From Thermococcus sp. SY098 (GTDB lineage: Archaea; Methanobacteriota_B; Thermococci; Thermococcales; Thermococcaceae): a stretch of 64,000 nt of DNA. The DNA is taken from NCBI RefSeq assembly GCF_035621495.1, contig NZ_CP141821.1:710760-774759 (forward strand), written 5' to 3'. The notes beneath the pieces were generated by a model. The model saw only the letters and a program-made list of their open reading frames with translations, did not search any database and was not told the origin of the DNA. The position numbers and the translations under genes were made by a program. Below are positions 7,648-16,406 of this stretch, in pieces; position 1 is the first letter of the stretch, and every line of letters starts with the position of its first letter.

Positions 7648-7968
7648 ATGATCGAGTTTGTAATACTGCTCGGCATTATTGGTGGATGGGTCATTTTCGC
7701 ATCTACTCTATTTTTGATGCTTGCTCTGGGCAAGATGTGGGGCTTATTAGGAATCGCTCTTTTAATTGCCGGAATTGAAATAAACCACAAACTGAAGGCA
7801 AAGTATATGAAAGCTGTTATGGACTACTCACCAAGAGCAAAAGAGCTTGCAATGCATATATTTGAAATGAATGAGCTCATATTAATGTCATCATATGTAA
7901 TAGCCCTGGCACTTTATGCAGTCATCCAAAAATACATAGAGATAATGATAAAACTTCCTGTGGTGTGA
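7648..7968 (+). CDS. Small membrane protein, function unknown
   Basis: The 106-residue protein has two N-terminal hydrophobic segments (about residues 3-25 and 28-45), a short charged stretch (NHKLKAKYMKAVMDYSPRAKEL) and a third hydrophobic segment (about 75-98). I do not recognise a family. GGTGAAAAA precedes the ATG. It ends five bases before the thiI start and is probably co-transcribed with it, but no functional link is known. Confidence 0.65.
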   Translation: MIEFVILLGIIGGWVIFASTLFLMLALGKMWGLLGIALLIAGIEINHKLKAKYMKAVMDYSPRAKELAMHIFEMNELILMSSYVIALALYAVIQKYIEIMIKLPVV

Positions 7969-7973
7969 GAGCT

Positions 7974-9119
7974 ATGTTTAACTGTGTGATAATTCGATAT
8001 GGAGAAATTGGAACAAAATCAAAGCAAACAAGAAGATGGTTTGAGAACATATTAGTCAATAACATTAGAGAGGCGTTGGTCAGCGAGAGAATTGAGTACA
8101 AAAGTATCTTTGCAAAACATGGAAGGATAATAGTCAAAACAAATAAAGCAAAAGAGAGTGTGGATGTTTTAAAGCGTGTATTTGGCATTGTTTCCCTTTC
8201 TCCAGCGATGGAAGTTAATGCTGAATTAGAAAAAATCAACAGGACTGCTCTGAAGCTCTTCCGCAAAAAGAAGAGAGAGCTTAACCTGGAAAAGCCCAAG
8301 TTCAGAGTTACAGCGAGACGAATTACAAAGGAGTTTCCTCTGAAAAGTCCAGAAATCCAAGCTAAAGTTGGTGAGTATATCCTGGCGAATGAAGAGGCTG
8401 ATGTTGATTTGAAAAACTATGACATAAATGTTGGGATTGAAATTATGGAAGGCAAAGCCTATATCTTTGTTGATAAAATAAAAGCCTTTGGCGGCTTACC
8501 CATAGGGACACAAGGGAAAGTTGTCACTCTGCTTAGCGGCGGGATAGATTCTCCTGTGGCAGCGTTTCTCATGATGAAGAGGGGCTGTGAGGTGATTCCA
8601 GTTCATATATACATGGGAGAGAAAACCCTTGAAAAAGTCAGAAAAATATGGAATCAGCTGAAAAAGTATCACTATGGTGGAAAAAGTGATTTAATCGTGA
8701 TCAAACCAAAGGAAAGAGAAAGAATTCTCCAAAAGCTTAAGGAGCTTGGGAGGGAAAACTACACCTGCATTTTTTGCAAGTTCATGATGGTGAAAAATGC
8801 CGATAAGATAGCGAGAGAATTTGGAGCTAAAGGCATTGTCATGGGGGACTCCCTCGGACAGGTTGCATCCCAAACGCTGGAAAATATGTATATAGTCAGT
8901 CAAGCGAGTGATTTACCTATTTACAGACCGCTCATAGGACTGGACAAGGAAGAGATAGTAAGAATAGCAAAGGAGATAGGTACTTTTGAGTTATCAACAC
9001 TTCCAGAGGATGAAATCCCATTTATCCCAAAGCACCCAGTGATTAGAGGTTCTTGGGAGGAGTTCAAAAAGCTCTACAGAGAAATCTTTGGGGAAGAACC
9101 CAAAAAGAGAGGATGCTAA
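7974..9119 (+). CDS. thiI: tRNA 4-thiouridine synthase ThiI (archaeal type)
   Basis: The 381-residue enzyme has an N-terminal ferredoxin-like domain, a THUMP domain (to about residue 165) and a PP-loop ATPase domain with SGGIDSP for adenylation of U8 in tRNA. It lacks the rhodanese domain of bacterial ThiI, as usual in archaea. A CxxC (YTCIFCKF, residues 265 and 268 in this numbering) is kept. Archaeal ThiI uses a third cysteine 80 residues later to hold an iron-sulfur cluster, but here that position (348) is isoleucine (EDEIPFIPKHP, codon 9015-9017). The protein ends in cysteine, which might substitute. The ATG at 7974 is preferred over an in-frame GTG at 7965. A PP-loop paralogue follows after 20 bases. 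Confidence 0.92.
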   Translation: MFNCVIIRYGEIGTKSKQTRRWFENILVNNIREALVSERIEYKSIFAKHGRIIVKTNKAKESVDVLKRVFGIVSLSPAMEVNAELEKINRTALKLFRKKKRELNLEKPKFRVTARRITKEFPLKSPEIQAKVGEYILANEEADVDLKNYDINVGIEIMEGKAYIFVDKIKAFGGLPIGTQGKVVTLLSGGIDSPVAAFLMMKRGCEVIPVHIYMGEKTLEKVRKIWNQLKKYHYGGKSDLIVIKPKERERILQKLKELGRENYTCIFCKFMMVKNADKIAREFGAKGIVMGDSLGQVASQTLENMYIVSQASDLPIYRPLIGLDKEEIVRIAKEIGTFELSTLPEDEIPFIPKHPVIRGSWEEFKKLYREIFGEEPKKRGC

Positions 9120-9139
9120 AATAAAAAGGTGATGAGAGG

Positions 9140-9733
9140 GTGAAAGCCGTTGCTTTGCTTAGCTCAGGAATAGATTCACCTGTAGCTATTTATTTAATGC
9201 TTAAGAAGGGGTTAGAGGTCATTCCAATCCACTTCAAACAAGATGAAGGCAAGCATAAAAAAGTCCAAAAAATTTGGAAGCGACTGAAGGAACTTTACCC
9301 CGAAAGACTGAAAGAATTAGTCGTCGTAGATGTTTATGAGTATCAAGCTCCTGTTTTTGAAAAGATTATTGAGATGAAAAAGCATAAATGGATTTGTGTC
9401 TTTTGTAAATTCACTATGTACAAGAAAGCCACAGAAATAGCAAGAGAAAACGGGGCATTGGCAATTATAACGGGGGATTCCCTGGGACAGGTTGCATCTC
9501 AAACCCTTGATAATCTGTTTATAATTTCGCTGGCAACAGATCTACCGATCTTGAGACCACTTATTGGCATGGACAAAGAAGAGGTCATAAAAATCGCCAA
9601 GAAAATTGGAACTTTTGATACAAGTATTGAACCTGAAGAAGGTTGCCCCTTTGTACCAAAACATCCAATAATCAGAGGCTCGCTGGGGGAATTCAAGAAA
9701 ATTCATAAAGAGGTTTTTGGGACTTCCTGTTAA
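9140..9733 (+). CDS. Stand-alone ThiI-like PP-loop ATPase with CxxC...C motif
   Basis: This 197-residue protein aligns with only the C-terminal PP-loop domain of the preceding ThiI: SSGIDSPVA, WICVFCKF, ITGDSLGQVASQTL and PFVPKHPIIRGS are shared, with no ferredoxin-like or THUMP domain to bind tRNA. Unlike the full-length ThiI it has all three cysteines of the cluster-binding set (C86, C89, C169; the last in EEGCPF). It starts at GTG 9140 behind GGTGAT and lies 20 bases from thiI, so the two are made together. It may be the sulfur-transferring subunit of a ThiI complex or modify another position; neither is established. Confidence 0.8.
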   Translation: MKAVALLSSGIDSPVAIYLMLKKGLEVIPIHFKQDEGKHKKVQKIWKRLKELYPERLKELVVVDVYEYQAPVFEKIIEMKKHKWICVFCKFTMYKKATEIARENGALAIITGDSLGQVASQTLDNLFIISLATDLPILRPLIGMDKEEVIKIAKKIGTFDTSIEPEEGCPFVPKHPIIRGSLGEFKKIHKEVFGTSC

Positions 9734-9809
9734 TTACACAGTTTTGTATAATTTTGCCTTAAAAGAAACACTTATATAGGAAACTTCTTACATATTGACG
9801 GTGATAAAG

Positions 9810-10719
9810 ATGAACGTATTTTCAAATACACTCGAGCTTTATGAGAAGTTTAAGCCAACCCCCCTGGTTAGACTTTCGCTTTCAGACGAAAGGGGGGATG
9901 TATTTTGCCAAGTTAGAGTTCTTTAACCCCTTCAGCAGGAGCATAAAAGACAGAGCTGTTTTTAACATGCTTATGAGAGCCAGAGAGCGGGGAGAAATAA
10001 ACGGAACAAACAGACTTTTTGAGGCAACTTCTGGAAATGTCGGGATTGCAATGGCTTCTATATCAAACATTCTTGGAGTTAAGTTCAGAGCATACATTCC
10101 AAAGCCAACTCCAAAAACTACAGAGATCATAATGAAAGTCCTTGGTGCAGAAATAGTAAGAACTGAATTTGAAACAATAGACCCTTCGATGATTGAATTT
10201 GTAAAAAAGGAAGCAAGAGAGAATAATGCTGTAAACCTCAACCAGTTTGAAAATGAAGATAATTTTGAGGCACATTACAAATATACAGCAAGGGAAATAG
10301 ACGAGCAACTGAAGAGCATAGGAAAAAAACCGGATGTCATAGTGGCTGGAATTGGAACTTCAGGGCACATAGCGGGCATATCCAAGTACCTTAAAGAGAA
10401 GTACGATACCAAAATAATAGGGGTGGTTCCGGCAAAAGGAGAGAAAATCCCAGGGATAAAAAGACTTGAGACAAAACCAAAGTGGGTGCCCATGGTAGAG
10501 ATTGACCAGATAGTTGAGATAACTTTAAAAGAGGCAATTGAGGGTGCCATAAAAATTGCCAGGAACGATGGTATTTTGATAGGTTTAAGTGCAGGAGCAA
10601 CTGTGAGAGCTCTTGAAATGCTCAGGGATGAATACAAAGGCACAGCAGTATTGATGTTTCCTGACGATGGATTTAAATATGTTGAGATATTTGAAAGATA
10701 CTTGAGTGGCAGAATATGA
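9810..10719 (+). pseudogene. Cysteine-synthase-like PLP enzyme, reading frame broken at a G6 run
   Basis: From ATG 9810 (behind GGTGAT) one frame reads MNVFSNTLELYEKFKPTPLV and continues RLSLSDERG, containing the TPLVRL start of fold-type II PLP enzymes. At the six-G run 9892-9897 homology moves to another frame, which continues MYFAKLEFFNPFSRSIKDRAV with the PLP lysine (SIKDR), ATSGNVGIAMA, GIGTSGHIAG and GLSAGATV to the stop at 10719. Removing one G restores a complete protein of about 302 residues related to cysteine synthase. This could be a sequencing or assembly error, a true mutation, or phase-variable or programmed slippage. The frame from 9841 alone gives a start without any homology. 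The downstream membrane gene overlaps its stop by four bases, suggesting that translation normally reaches the end. Confidence 0.8.
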
Positions 10720-11009
10720 AATTGGCTGTGTATCTGCTGTTTCTCCAAGCTTTCTTTTTATTGTACTATTATGTTAGTGAAAACTCCTTAATATACCTGA
10801 TATTTGGTTTGCTAAATTTTGTTTTGGCATGGGCAATTCTTAGGGGAGAGAGCAGGGCAGTTAAAATTACTCTGGTTTACAAAGGCTTAGACCTGTTTTT
10901 CTCCATTTTAATGGTCATGAGTGGAGTTTTAAGTGCTGGGATTAGTGGATTGATAGACTTTTTGATTATCCATGACTTAGTTGGGCTGTTTGGGAAAAAT
11001 ACCAGATAA
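10716..11009 (+). CDS. Small multi-spanning membrane protein, function unknown
   Basis: The 97-residue protein is mostly hydrophobic with three or four membrane segments (about residues 3-20, 24-42, 55-72 and 76-90). The ATG overlaps the TGA of the cysteine-synthase-like gene (ATGA), so it is translationally coupled to it. No family was recognised; transport or anchoring related to the upstream enzyme is a guess only. Confidence 0.65.
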   Translation: MKLAVYLLFLQAFFLLYYYVSENSLIYLIFGLLNFVLAWAILRGESRAVKITLVYKGLDLFFSILMVMSGVLSAGISGLIDFLIIHDLVGLFGKNTR

Positions 11010-11071
11010 GAACTTTCAAGCTGCCACTTAACTTTACTTTTTCAGCTTATTGATCCCAATAATATCCGCTT

Positions 11072-12013
11072 CTATAATATTCCCCTTTTAACCTTTACTT
11101 TTTCGGGAACTATACTCATGAGTGCATTCTTAACATCATGATATCCTTCTTTTGAAATGCTGAACACGACCTTTCTAATTTTGCCCTTCTTAGGGTCGCG
11201 GTACTTAATATCAACTACTGAGGAAGTCCAACCTTTGTCCAACTTAATTTCTGTGATCATGTCATATGGATAGAACAGCACTGGGAAAACCACATCGTTC
11301 TCATCTACTAATCCCTTAGCTATGCCATCTCTAAGCACGCAGAGATACTGATCAGGTCCATAGTATTCATCTTCAAATACCAGAGCTTTACCAAGTGCTC
11401 TGTGTTTCTTTTCCTCCTCCCTGGCTCGCTCTATTGCTTCAGTCCATTCTTCAAATATTTTCTCATCAGTGTAAAACCTCTCAATAAGGTTCATAACTTC
11501 TGTGTAGCTAGCGTTTAGGGATATATCAAATGCCAAGCCAAGTGCCCTAACACCTCCTTGAAGAAGGTAAGTACCGTCAGGCGTCAGATACATGAACAAT
11601 GCTCCTTCTTCTCGATCAATTATCATTGTAACCGGTATTTTCTTACCCTTTTCAATGTCCTTCTGTTCTTTTTTTGAATACTTCTTGGGGAGTTTTGCAA
11701 AAACATCTAATGCCTCTTCTAACGTTAATTTCCCGAGCTTTATCTCTTTGTCGTTTCCTGTAAACCTTTCCAAATCAATGGAAACTCCATTAACTTCTAC
11801 TTCGCATTTAACTTCTTTCTTGAAAAGTTTTTTACCAATTTTCAGTTCTGCAACTTTCAATTCTTCTCCATGTTCTTTTTGTTCTTTCCCGGATTTTGAA
11901 ATTCCCCCTCGTAGTCCAAGCTTTTCTTTGACTTTCCTCAAGTCATAGCCACAGACAGGGCAGAAATCAAACTCCACATCAACCTCTGTGCCGCACTTAG
12001 GGCAGAACAACAT
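11072..12013 (-). CDS. Zinc-ribbon protein of a duplicated family, function unknown
   Basis: The 313-residue product opens with a double CxxC zinc ribbon (FCPKCGTEV and FCPVCGYDL), then a charged linker and a globular part with IKLGKLTLEEALDVFAKLPKKY, ending in KVKVKRGIL. GGGAGGGAT sits before the ATG and a TATA box (cttataaac on the minus strand, about 12043-12053) is well placed. The neighbouring divergent gene at 12257 encodes a paralogue sharing the ribbon, the IKLGKL-L-EAL--F-KLPK-Y block and the C-terminal end. No reaction is known; ribbon-led proteins of this type usually mediate protein or nucleic acid contacts. Confidence 0.75.
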   Translation of the reverse strand: MLFCPKCGTEVDVEFDFCPVCGYDLRKVKEKLGLRGGISKSGKEQKEHGEELKVAELKIGKKLFKKEVKCEVEVNGVSIDLERFTGNDKEIKLGKLTLEEALDVFAKLPKKYSKKEQKDIEKGKKIPVTMIIDREEGALFMYLTPDGTYLLQGGVRALGLAFDISLNASYTEVMNLIERFYTDEKIFEEWTEAIERAREEEKKHRALGKALVFEDEYYGPDQYLCVLRDGIAKGLVDENDVVFPVLFYPYDMITEIKLDKGWTSSVVDIKYRDPKKGKIRKVVFSISKEGYHDVKNALMSIVPEKVKVKRGIL

Positions 12014-12210
12014 TTATCCCTCCCAAACCAAAACATCCTTTGATATAGTTTATAAGCATTTTATATTATTTTCAAAAATGGACTTTATATAATAATATTT
12101 TTTAAACAATAGGTTTTGCAATTATTGTTAAAAACTTTTGGATTATGTAAAGTTTATTAGGATGCACTTCATCAACTAACCATTGAATAGTGTAATGCAT
12201 TATGGGTCGG

Positions 12211-12230
12211 AAACCTCTTCTGAGAGGTTT
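12211..12230. repeat. Perfect 20-bp hairpin before the zinc-ribbon paralogue
   Basis: AAACCTCT (12211-12218), TCTG, AGAGGTTT (12223-12230) is a perfect stem of eight pairs with a four-base loop in the 5' region of the 12257 gene. It is either an operator or a leader hairpin close to the ribosome-binding site. The rest of the 12014-12241 gap is A/T-rich with promoter elements for both divergent genes (for example ttatataataat at 12085-12096) and no gene. Confidence 0.5.
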
Positions 12231-12256
12231 TCGGCTCATGAGTGGAGGGGATATTG

Positions 12257-13267
12257 TTGTCCCATAACTTTAGATTTTGTCCCTATTGTGGAGGCGAGCT
12301 TAGGGGGGACTTTAGATTCTGCCCATACTGTGGAGCATCCCTTGAGAGCACCAGGACCGCTCAAAATGCTCCAGAGCCCAGAACTCCCGAACGAAAAGCT
12401 CCCGTAATGGAGAGAGTTTCCACCCCTCAACCCATAATCGAGCCGGAAGAATTTCAGAGAGGATTCTCTCTGAGCTATATCCCAGTTGGCAAAGTTACAT
12501 CAAAAGAGAAAAAGTTGAATATCCATATTGGAGGGGTCAACAAAAACTTTGCTTTTGACGGCTCAAAGGGTATAAAACTGGGAAAACTGAGACTCACCGA
12601 GGCTCTAAGAGCTTTTGAAAAACTTCCAAAGTCATATCCACGATCACTCTCGGAGAATGACAATCTCATCCAATTTGAAGTTAATCACCGCCTTTACATA
12701 GGGCTGAGTCCTATAGATGAAGAAAAATACAGAATCGTTGCAATTATAGGCTCAGGACATGTTTATGCAGGAGCAATTGTGTTCACAGTACTTGAAGATG
12801 CAGATTATGATGAAGCAGTTGAAGCGATAAAAAGATATTATAGGGAGGGGGATGAATTCCTCAAAAATGCTTACAAAGCCAAAGAGAAGTTCTTGGAAGA
12901 AAAGGAGACATCAGAAGGCAAATACCTTCTCAAGATACCAGGAGTTTTTATAAGGTACGACACAGAAGCATACATCTCTTCGGTTCTATATCTCGTGAAG
13001 GAAGGGCTTAAGTTTTATCCGCATGATGGAAACTATCTCCATATGGAAATGCCAGAAGATTTGCCGTATTTTGCAAGGGAAGGCATAGAAAAGATAAAAT
13101 TCAACAAAAAGTACACCGAGATGGAGATAACTTATAGAGATGACAACGGCAGAAAGAAGACATTCACATATGCCTTTCTTATACCAGAAGAAGGAAGACG
13201 GTATTATCAGATTCTCTCGTCTGAATTTCCCGGAAGAGTTAAAGTTAAAGGGGGTTGGTTTGGATGA
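12257..13267 (+). CDS. Zinc-ribbon protein, divergent paralogue of the 11072-12013 product
   Basis: The product begins LSHNFRFCPYCGGELRGDF and continues RFCPYCG, a double zinc ribbon, then a proline-rich linker, and a domain of about 260 residues with IKLGKLRLTEALRAFEKLPKSY and VKVKGGWFG at the end, all shared with the divergent neighbour. The start is uncertain: GTG 12242, TTG 12254 or TTG 12257; the GGAGGGG at 12244-12250 favours a TTG start. The next gene overlaps its stop in ATGA. The head-to-head arrangement suggests tandem duplication followed by inversion, or co-regulated partners. Function unknown. Confidence 0.72.
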   Translation: MSHNFRFCPYCGGELRGDFRFCPYCGASLESTRTAQNAPEPRTPERKAPVMERVSTPQPIIEPEEFQRGFSLSYIPVGKVTSKEKKLNIHIGGVNKNFAFDGSKGIKLGKLRLTEALRAFEKLPKSYPRSLSENDNLIQFEVNHRLYIGLSPIDEEKYRIVAIIGSGHVYAGAIVFTVLEDADYDEAVEAIKRYYREGDEFLKNAYKAKEKFLEEKETSEGKYLLKIPGVFIRYDTEAYISSVLYLVKEGLKFYPHDGNYLHMEMPEDLPYFAREGIEKIKFNKKYTEMEITYRDDNGRKKTFTYAFLIPEEGRRYYQILSSEFPGRVKVKGGWFG

Positions 13268-13551
13268 GCAAACTGTCCTATATCTTTGCTGCTATGCCCG
13301 GATTGGGCCTTATGCTAAGCTCTTGGGGTAAGAAAGTCCTCTGGGAAAGAGCTGCAGGAACGAGTGGAGTTACGTATACAGGATTTCCAGCTTATGCAAT
13401 TCTCATTGGATATATAATTGCCCTTATTGGAGCAATAATTTGGGTCATTGATTTAAAGTTCAACACACCCAGTGATGAATACAAAAAGACTTTCCTGATT
13501 TCATTTGGAATCTTTGTTCTTATGGGCATTCTGGCAATTGGAAGCATTTAA
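13264..13551 (+). CDS. Small membrane protein, function unknown
   Basis: The 95-residue protein has three hydrophobic segments (about residues 3-20, 38-60 and 72-93). Its ATG overlaps the stop of the upstream zinc-ribbon gene by four bases and the secreted propeller gene starts 13 bases after it, so the three probably form one transcript. No family recognised. Confidence 0.65.
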   Translation: MSKLSYIFAAMPGLGLMLSSWGKKVLWERAAGTSGVTYTGFPAYAILIGYIIALIGAIIWVIDLKFNTPSDEYKKTFLISFGIFVLMGILAIGSI

Positions 13552-13564
13552 TGGGGGCAACGGC

Positions 13565-16321
13565 ATGAAAAAGTCTCTCACGCTTTTGATTTTAGTTTTT
13601 TTGTTAACCCTACCACTTAGGACGCCAGAGGGTAGAGGAGAAGAAAGATACGGAATAAGACTGTATTTTTACGGAGAGGACTCAATAGAGTGGATCACTG
13701 GTGCAGTTGCTGAGAATGGTGATATTGTGGTAGCTGGACTCATAAAGCTCAAGAATTCCCGACATGATGTGGTAATCGCACGCCTGAGCTCTGAAGGAAA
13801 AGTGAAATGGGAGAGAGTGTATGGGAGTGAATACAGTGAATACGTTAAAGCACTTCGAATAAACACAAATGGAGATATTATCCTTGTTGGGACGGTTGAT
13901 AGATACGATACCACTCGGTTCGATGCATGGATTTTATGTTTGGATCCTGAAGGTAATGTAAGATGGCAGAGAACTTTCACAGGAAAAAGTTCTGACAAAC
14001 TTGTAGACGTTGCCCTTACCGAAGATGGTAGCATTGTGTCTGTTGGTACCACCAACACCGAGACAGAATGGGACAGCGTTTGGATAGTTAAACTGCGTCC
14101 CAATGGAGCTCTCGAATGGCAGAGGATGTATGAACTCTATCAGGGGCAATATCAAGGAACATCAACAGGAAGGGCAATCGCCATAATGAAGAACGGGGAC
14201 ATACTTATCGGAGGAGGGACAAGGGATTTTGCGCTTGTAATGAAACTAACTCAAAATGGCAGCATTGTCTGGAAAAAACTATATGGTGCGGGAATAATAA
14301 ACTCCATCTCTGTTGCAAAGAATGGCGACATACTTACTGCAGGATTATGTTATGGGGAGAAAATCAGCGGATGTGTTATGAAGCTCGATCCGAAGGGAAA
14401 TGTAAAATGGCGGAAAACTTATGGGGCAAAATACTACAATGATATTGGACTTGAACTGTATTCCATAGATTTAGCCGATAACGGAGACATAATCACCGGA
14501 GGTATAGCAAACAGAGAGTTCCCCTCTTCATTGATCCTTGTTCTTGATCAGAATGGGAATCTTAAGGGGCATTGGATATGGGGAGAGAAAACTAAGGATT
14601 CCACATCAAGATTCTCCAAGATTCATGAAGTATATGCGAATAAAAGGTACATAGTGGGAATCGGAAGTGCTGTTATGATTCTTCCTCCCGATGGCAGATT
14701 TACATGTTTGGGTAGCATAGAGGAGTATAAAGTCTACACTGAGAGCCTCAGTGTTAGAGCTGACAGGCCATCATTCAAGATCAAAACTTCAAAAATTGAA
14801 GTTAAAAGAGGGGATATGAGTTCCAAACAGACAATGGATATTCAAGAAAAAGTTCTATGTACAATGTTTCCCTCAACAAAAACAATCCCAACAAAATCAA
14901 AGCCTATTGGTAAAGAAAGTTACTGGATGGTCAGTTACGGAGGAGGCAAGAAGGATCAGATTAGAGATGTAGCAGTGCTCCCAGACGATAATATCATTGC
15001 TGTAGGCACAACAGAGAGCTTTGGAATTGGGGGTAATGACGTCTGGGTTTTGAATCTTAATAAAAATGGTGATATAGTGTGGCAGAAAACATACGGTGGA
15101 AAAGGTGATGACAGTGGACATGCAGTTGCAGTTGCTCCAAACGGGGATATAATTGTTGCAGGCTCTACAGACAGCTTTGGAGCTGGAGATTATGATATTT
15201 GGATATTAAGATTAGACAAAAACGGAAACATACGCTGGGAAACAACCTATGGTGGGGAATATGGGGAAGGAGCCCTTGATATAGCTGTCATGCCCAATGG
15301 TGATATAATTGTTGTCGGATATACTGGAGGATTTGGAGCTGGGGGTTTTGATGCATGGATTCTCAGGCTTGATTCCGCTGGAAATATCAAATGGCAGAGA
15401 TCGTACGGAGGGTCTGGGGAGGATCTTGCCCTTGCGGTGGACATCGTAAAGAGTGCTGATATCGTTGTTGCCGGCTATACCACCAGCTTTGGGACAGGGG
15501 GAGAAGACGGCTGGATTCTGTACCTTGATGGCAATGGCAACGTGAAGTGGGAGAAAACGCTCGGAAATGAAGGGGACGATGAGTTCTGGGGAGTATCTGT
15601 GGATGAAAATGAAGATATAATAACAGTGGGATTTCTTATGGGTGCAAATGGATATGAAAAAGCTTGGATAGTCAAGTTTGACGATAATGGGAATGTAAAA
15701 TGGCAGAAAACCTATGAAGGTGAAGAATACGGAGACGTTGCACTTAATGTAGACACGAACAACGGTTACATAGCCGTTGGAGGAGCAACCCAAAACTTTG
15801 GAACAGAAGAGGCAGGGACTTGGATCCTGTATCTGGACAACGAGGGGAATATTATAAGCGAAACTGTTTGTGAAGAAGGAGAATCCTGGATCTGGAGCAT
15901 TGCTTTGACTGATACATCCCTTGTAGCTGGCGGCTTTTTCACGTCAAAAGGAAGTGATGCAGCCGTTCTCAAAATGTCTCCTGATAAACCGCCGGAGTGC
16001 TCAATATGCTGGAAATCCACCGCCACTGTAAAAACTGCTATCACGCAAGTAAGAAGCTCGAAGGCACAAAGTGAGAACACAAGGGGTGAAATGGCGGGCT
16101 CAATGGCACAGGTAAAAGTTAGTAATGCGGAGATTAGCAGCCATTGTCCCGTAGAAAAGGAAAACGAAAAAGAAACAACAAAAACCGAAATTTGGAGTTC
16201 TGAGAGCACAACCATATACACTCACCCGTCTTCCGAATCTGAAGAAGAAAAAGGTGGGATATGCGGTACTGGAGCAATAATTGTCCTTTCACTGTTTGCA
16301 GCAGCATTAAGGAGGAGATAA
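13565..16321 (+). CDS. Secreted double beta-propeller protein with CGP-CTERM-like anchor
   Basis: The 918-residue protein has a signal peptide (MKKSLTLLILVFLLTLPL), then about fourteen repeats of roughly 50-55 residues with the pattern NGDIIVAG...FDAWILRLDxNGNIKWQxTYGG. Seven are divergent (residues ~25-395), a linker with a KVLCTMFPSTKTIPTK segment follows, and seven are more regular (~455-800). Fourteen repeats would build two seven-bladed propellers. A Ser/Thr-rich stalk leads to GGICGTGAIIVLSLF and a basic RRR end, a variant of the Thermococcales CGP-CTERM sorting and anchoring tail. It is therefore expected on the cell surface; ligand unknown. It follows two genes in the same direction at short distance. 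Confidence 0.85.
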   Translation: MKKSLTLLILVFLLTLPLRTPEGRGEERYGIRLYFYGEDSIEWITGAVAENGDIVVAGLIKLKNSRHDVVIARLSSEGKVKWERVYGSEYSEYVKALRINTNGDIILVGTVDRYDTTRFDAWILCLDPEGNVRWQRTFTGKSSDKLVDVALTEDGSIVSVGTTNTETEWDSVWIVKLRPNGALEWQRMYELYQGQYQGTSTGRAIAIMKNGDILIGGGTRDFALVMKLTQNGSIVWKKLYGAGIINSISVAKNGDILTAGLCYGEKISGCVMKLDPKGNVKWRKTYGAKYYNDIGLELYSIDLADNGDIITGGIANREFPSSLILVLDQNGNLKGHWIWGEKTKDSTSRFSKIHEVYANKRYIVGIGSAVMILPPDGRFTCLGSIEEYKVYTESLSVRADRPSFKIKTSKIEVKRGDMSSKQTMDIQEKVLCTMFPSTKTIPTKSKPIGKESYWMVSYGGGKKDQIRDVAVLPDDNIIAVGTTESFGIGGNDVWVLNLNKNGDIVWQKTYGGKGDDSGHAVAVAPNGDIIVAGSTDSFGAGDYDIWILRLDKNGNIRWETTYGGEYGEGALDIAVMPNGDIIVVGYTGGFGAGGFDAWILRLDSAGNIKWQRSYGGSGEDLALAVDIVKSADIVVAGYTTSFGTGGEDGWILYLDGNGNVKWEKTLGNEGDDEFWGVSVDENEDIITVGFLMGANGYEKAWIVKFDDNGNVKWQKTYEGEEYGDVALNVDTNNGYIAVGGATQNFGTEEAGTWILYLDNEGNIISETVCEEGESWIWSIALTDTSLVAGGFFTSKGSDAAVLKMSPDKPPECSICWKSTATVKTAITQVRSSKAQSENTRGEMAGSMAQVKVSNAEISSHCPVEKENEKETTKTEIWSSESTTIYTHPSSESEEEKGGICGTGAIIVLSLFAAALRRR

Positions 16322-16406
16322 TACCTTTTTTATTTTTATCCCTTTGCAGAGATTGTATTGAGAAGTTGAAGAAGGTTTTTTATTCAGCAACGTTTGATTT
16401 CACAAT

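Noticed and set aside
13669-15793. Long antisense frames opposite the propeller gene
   Set aside because: They mirror repeats of the sense gene, have no ribosome-binding sites and match no family.
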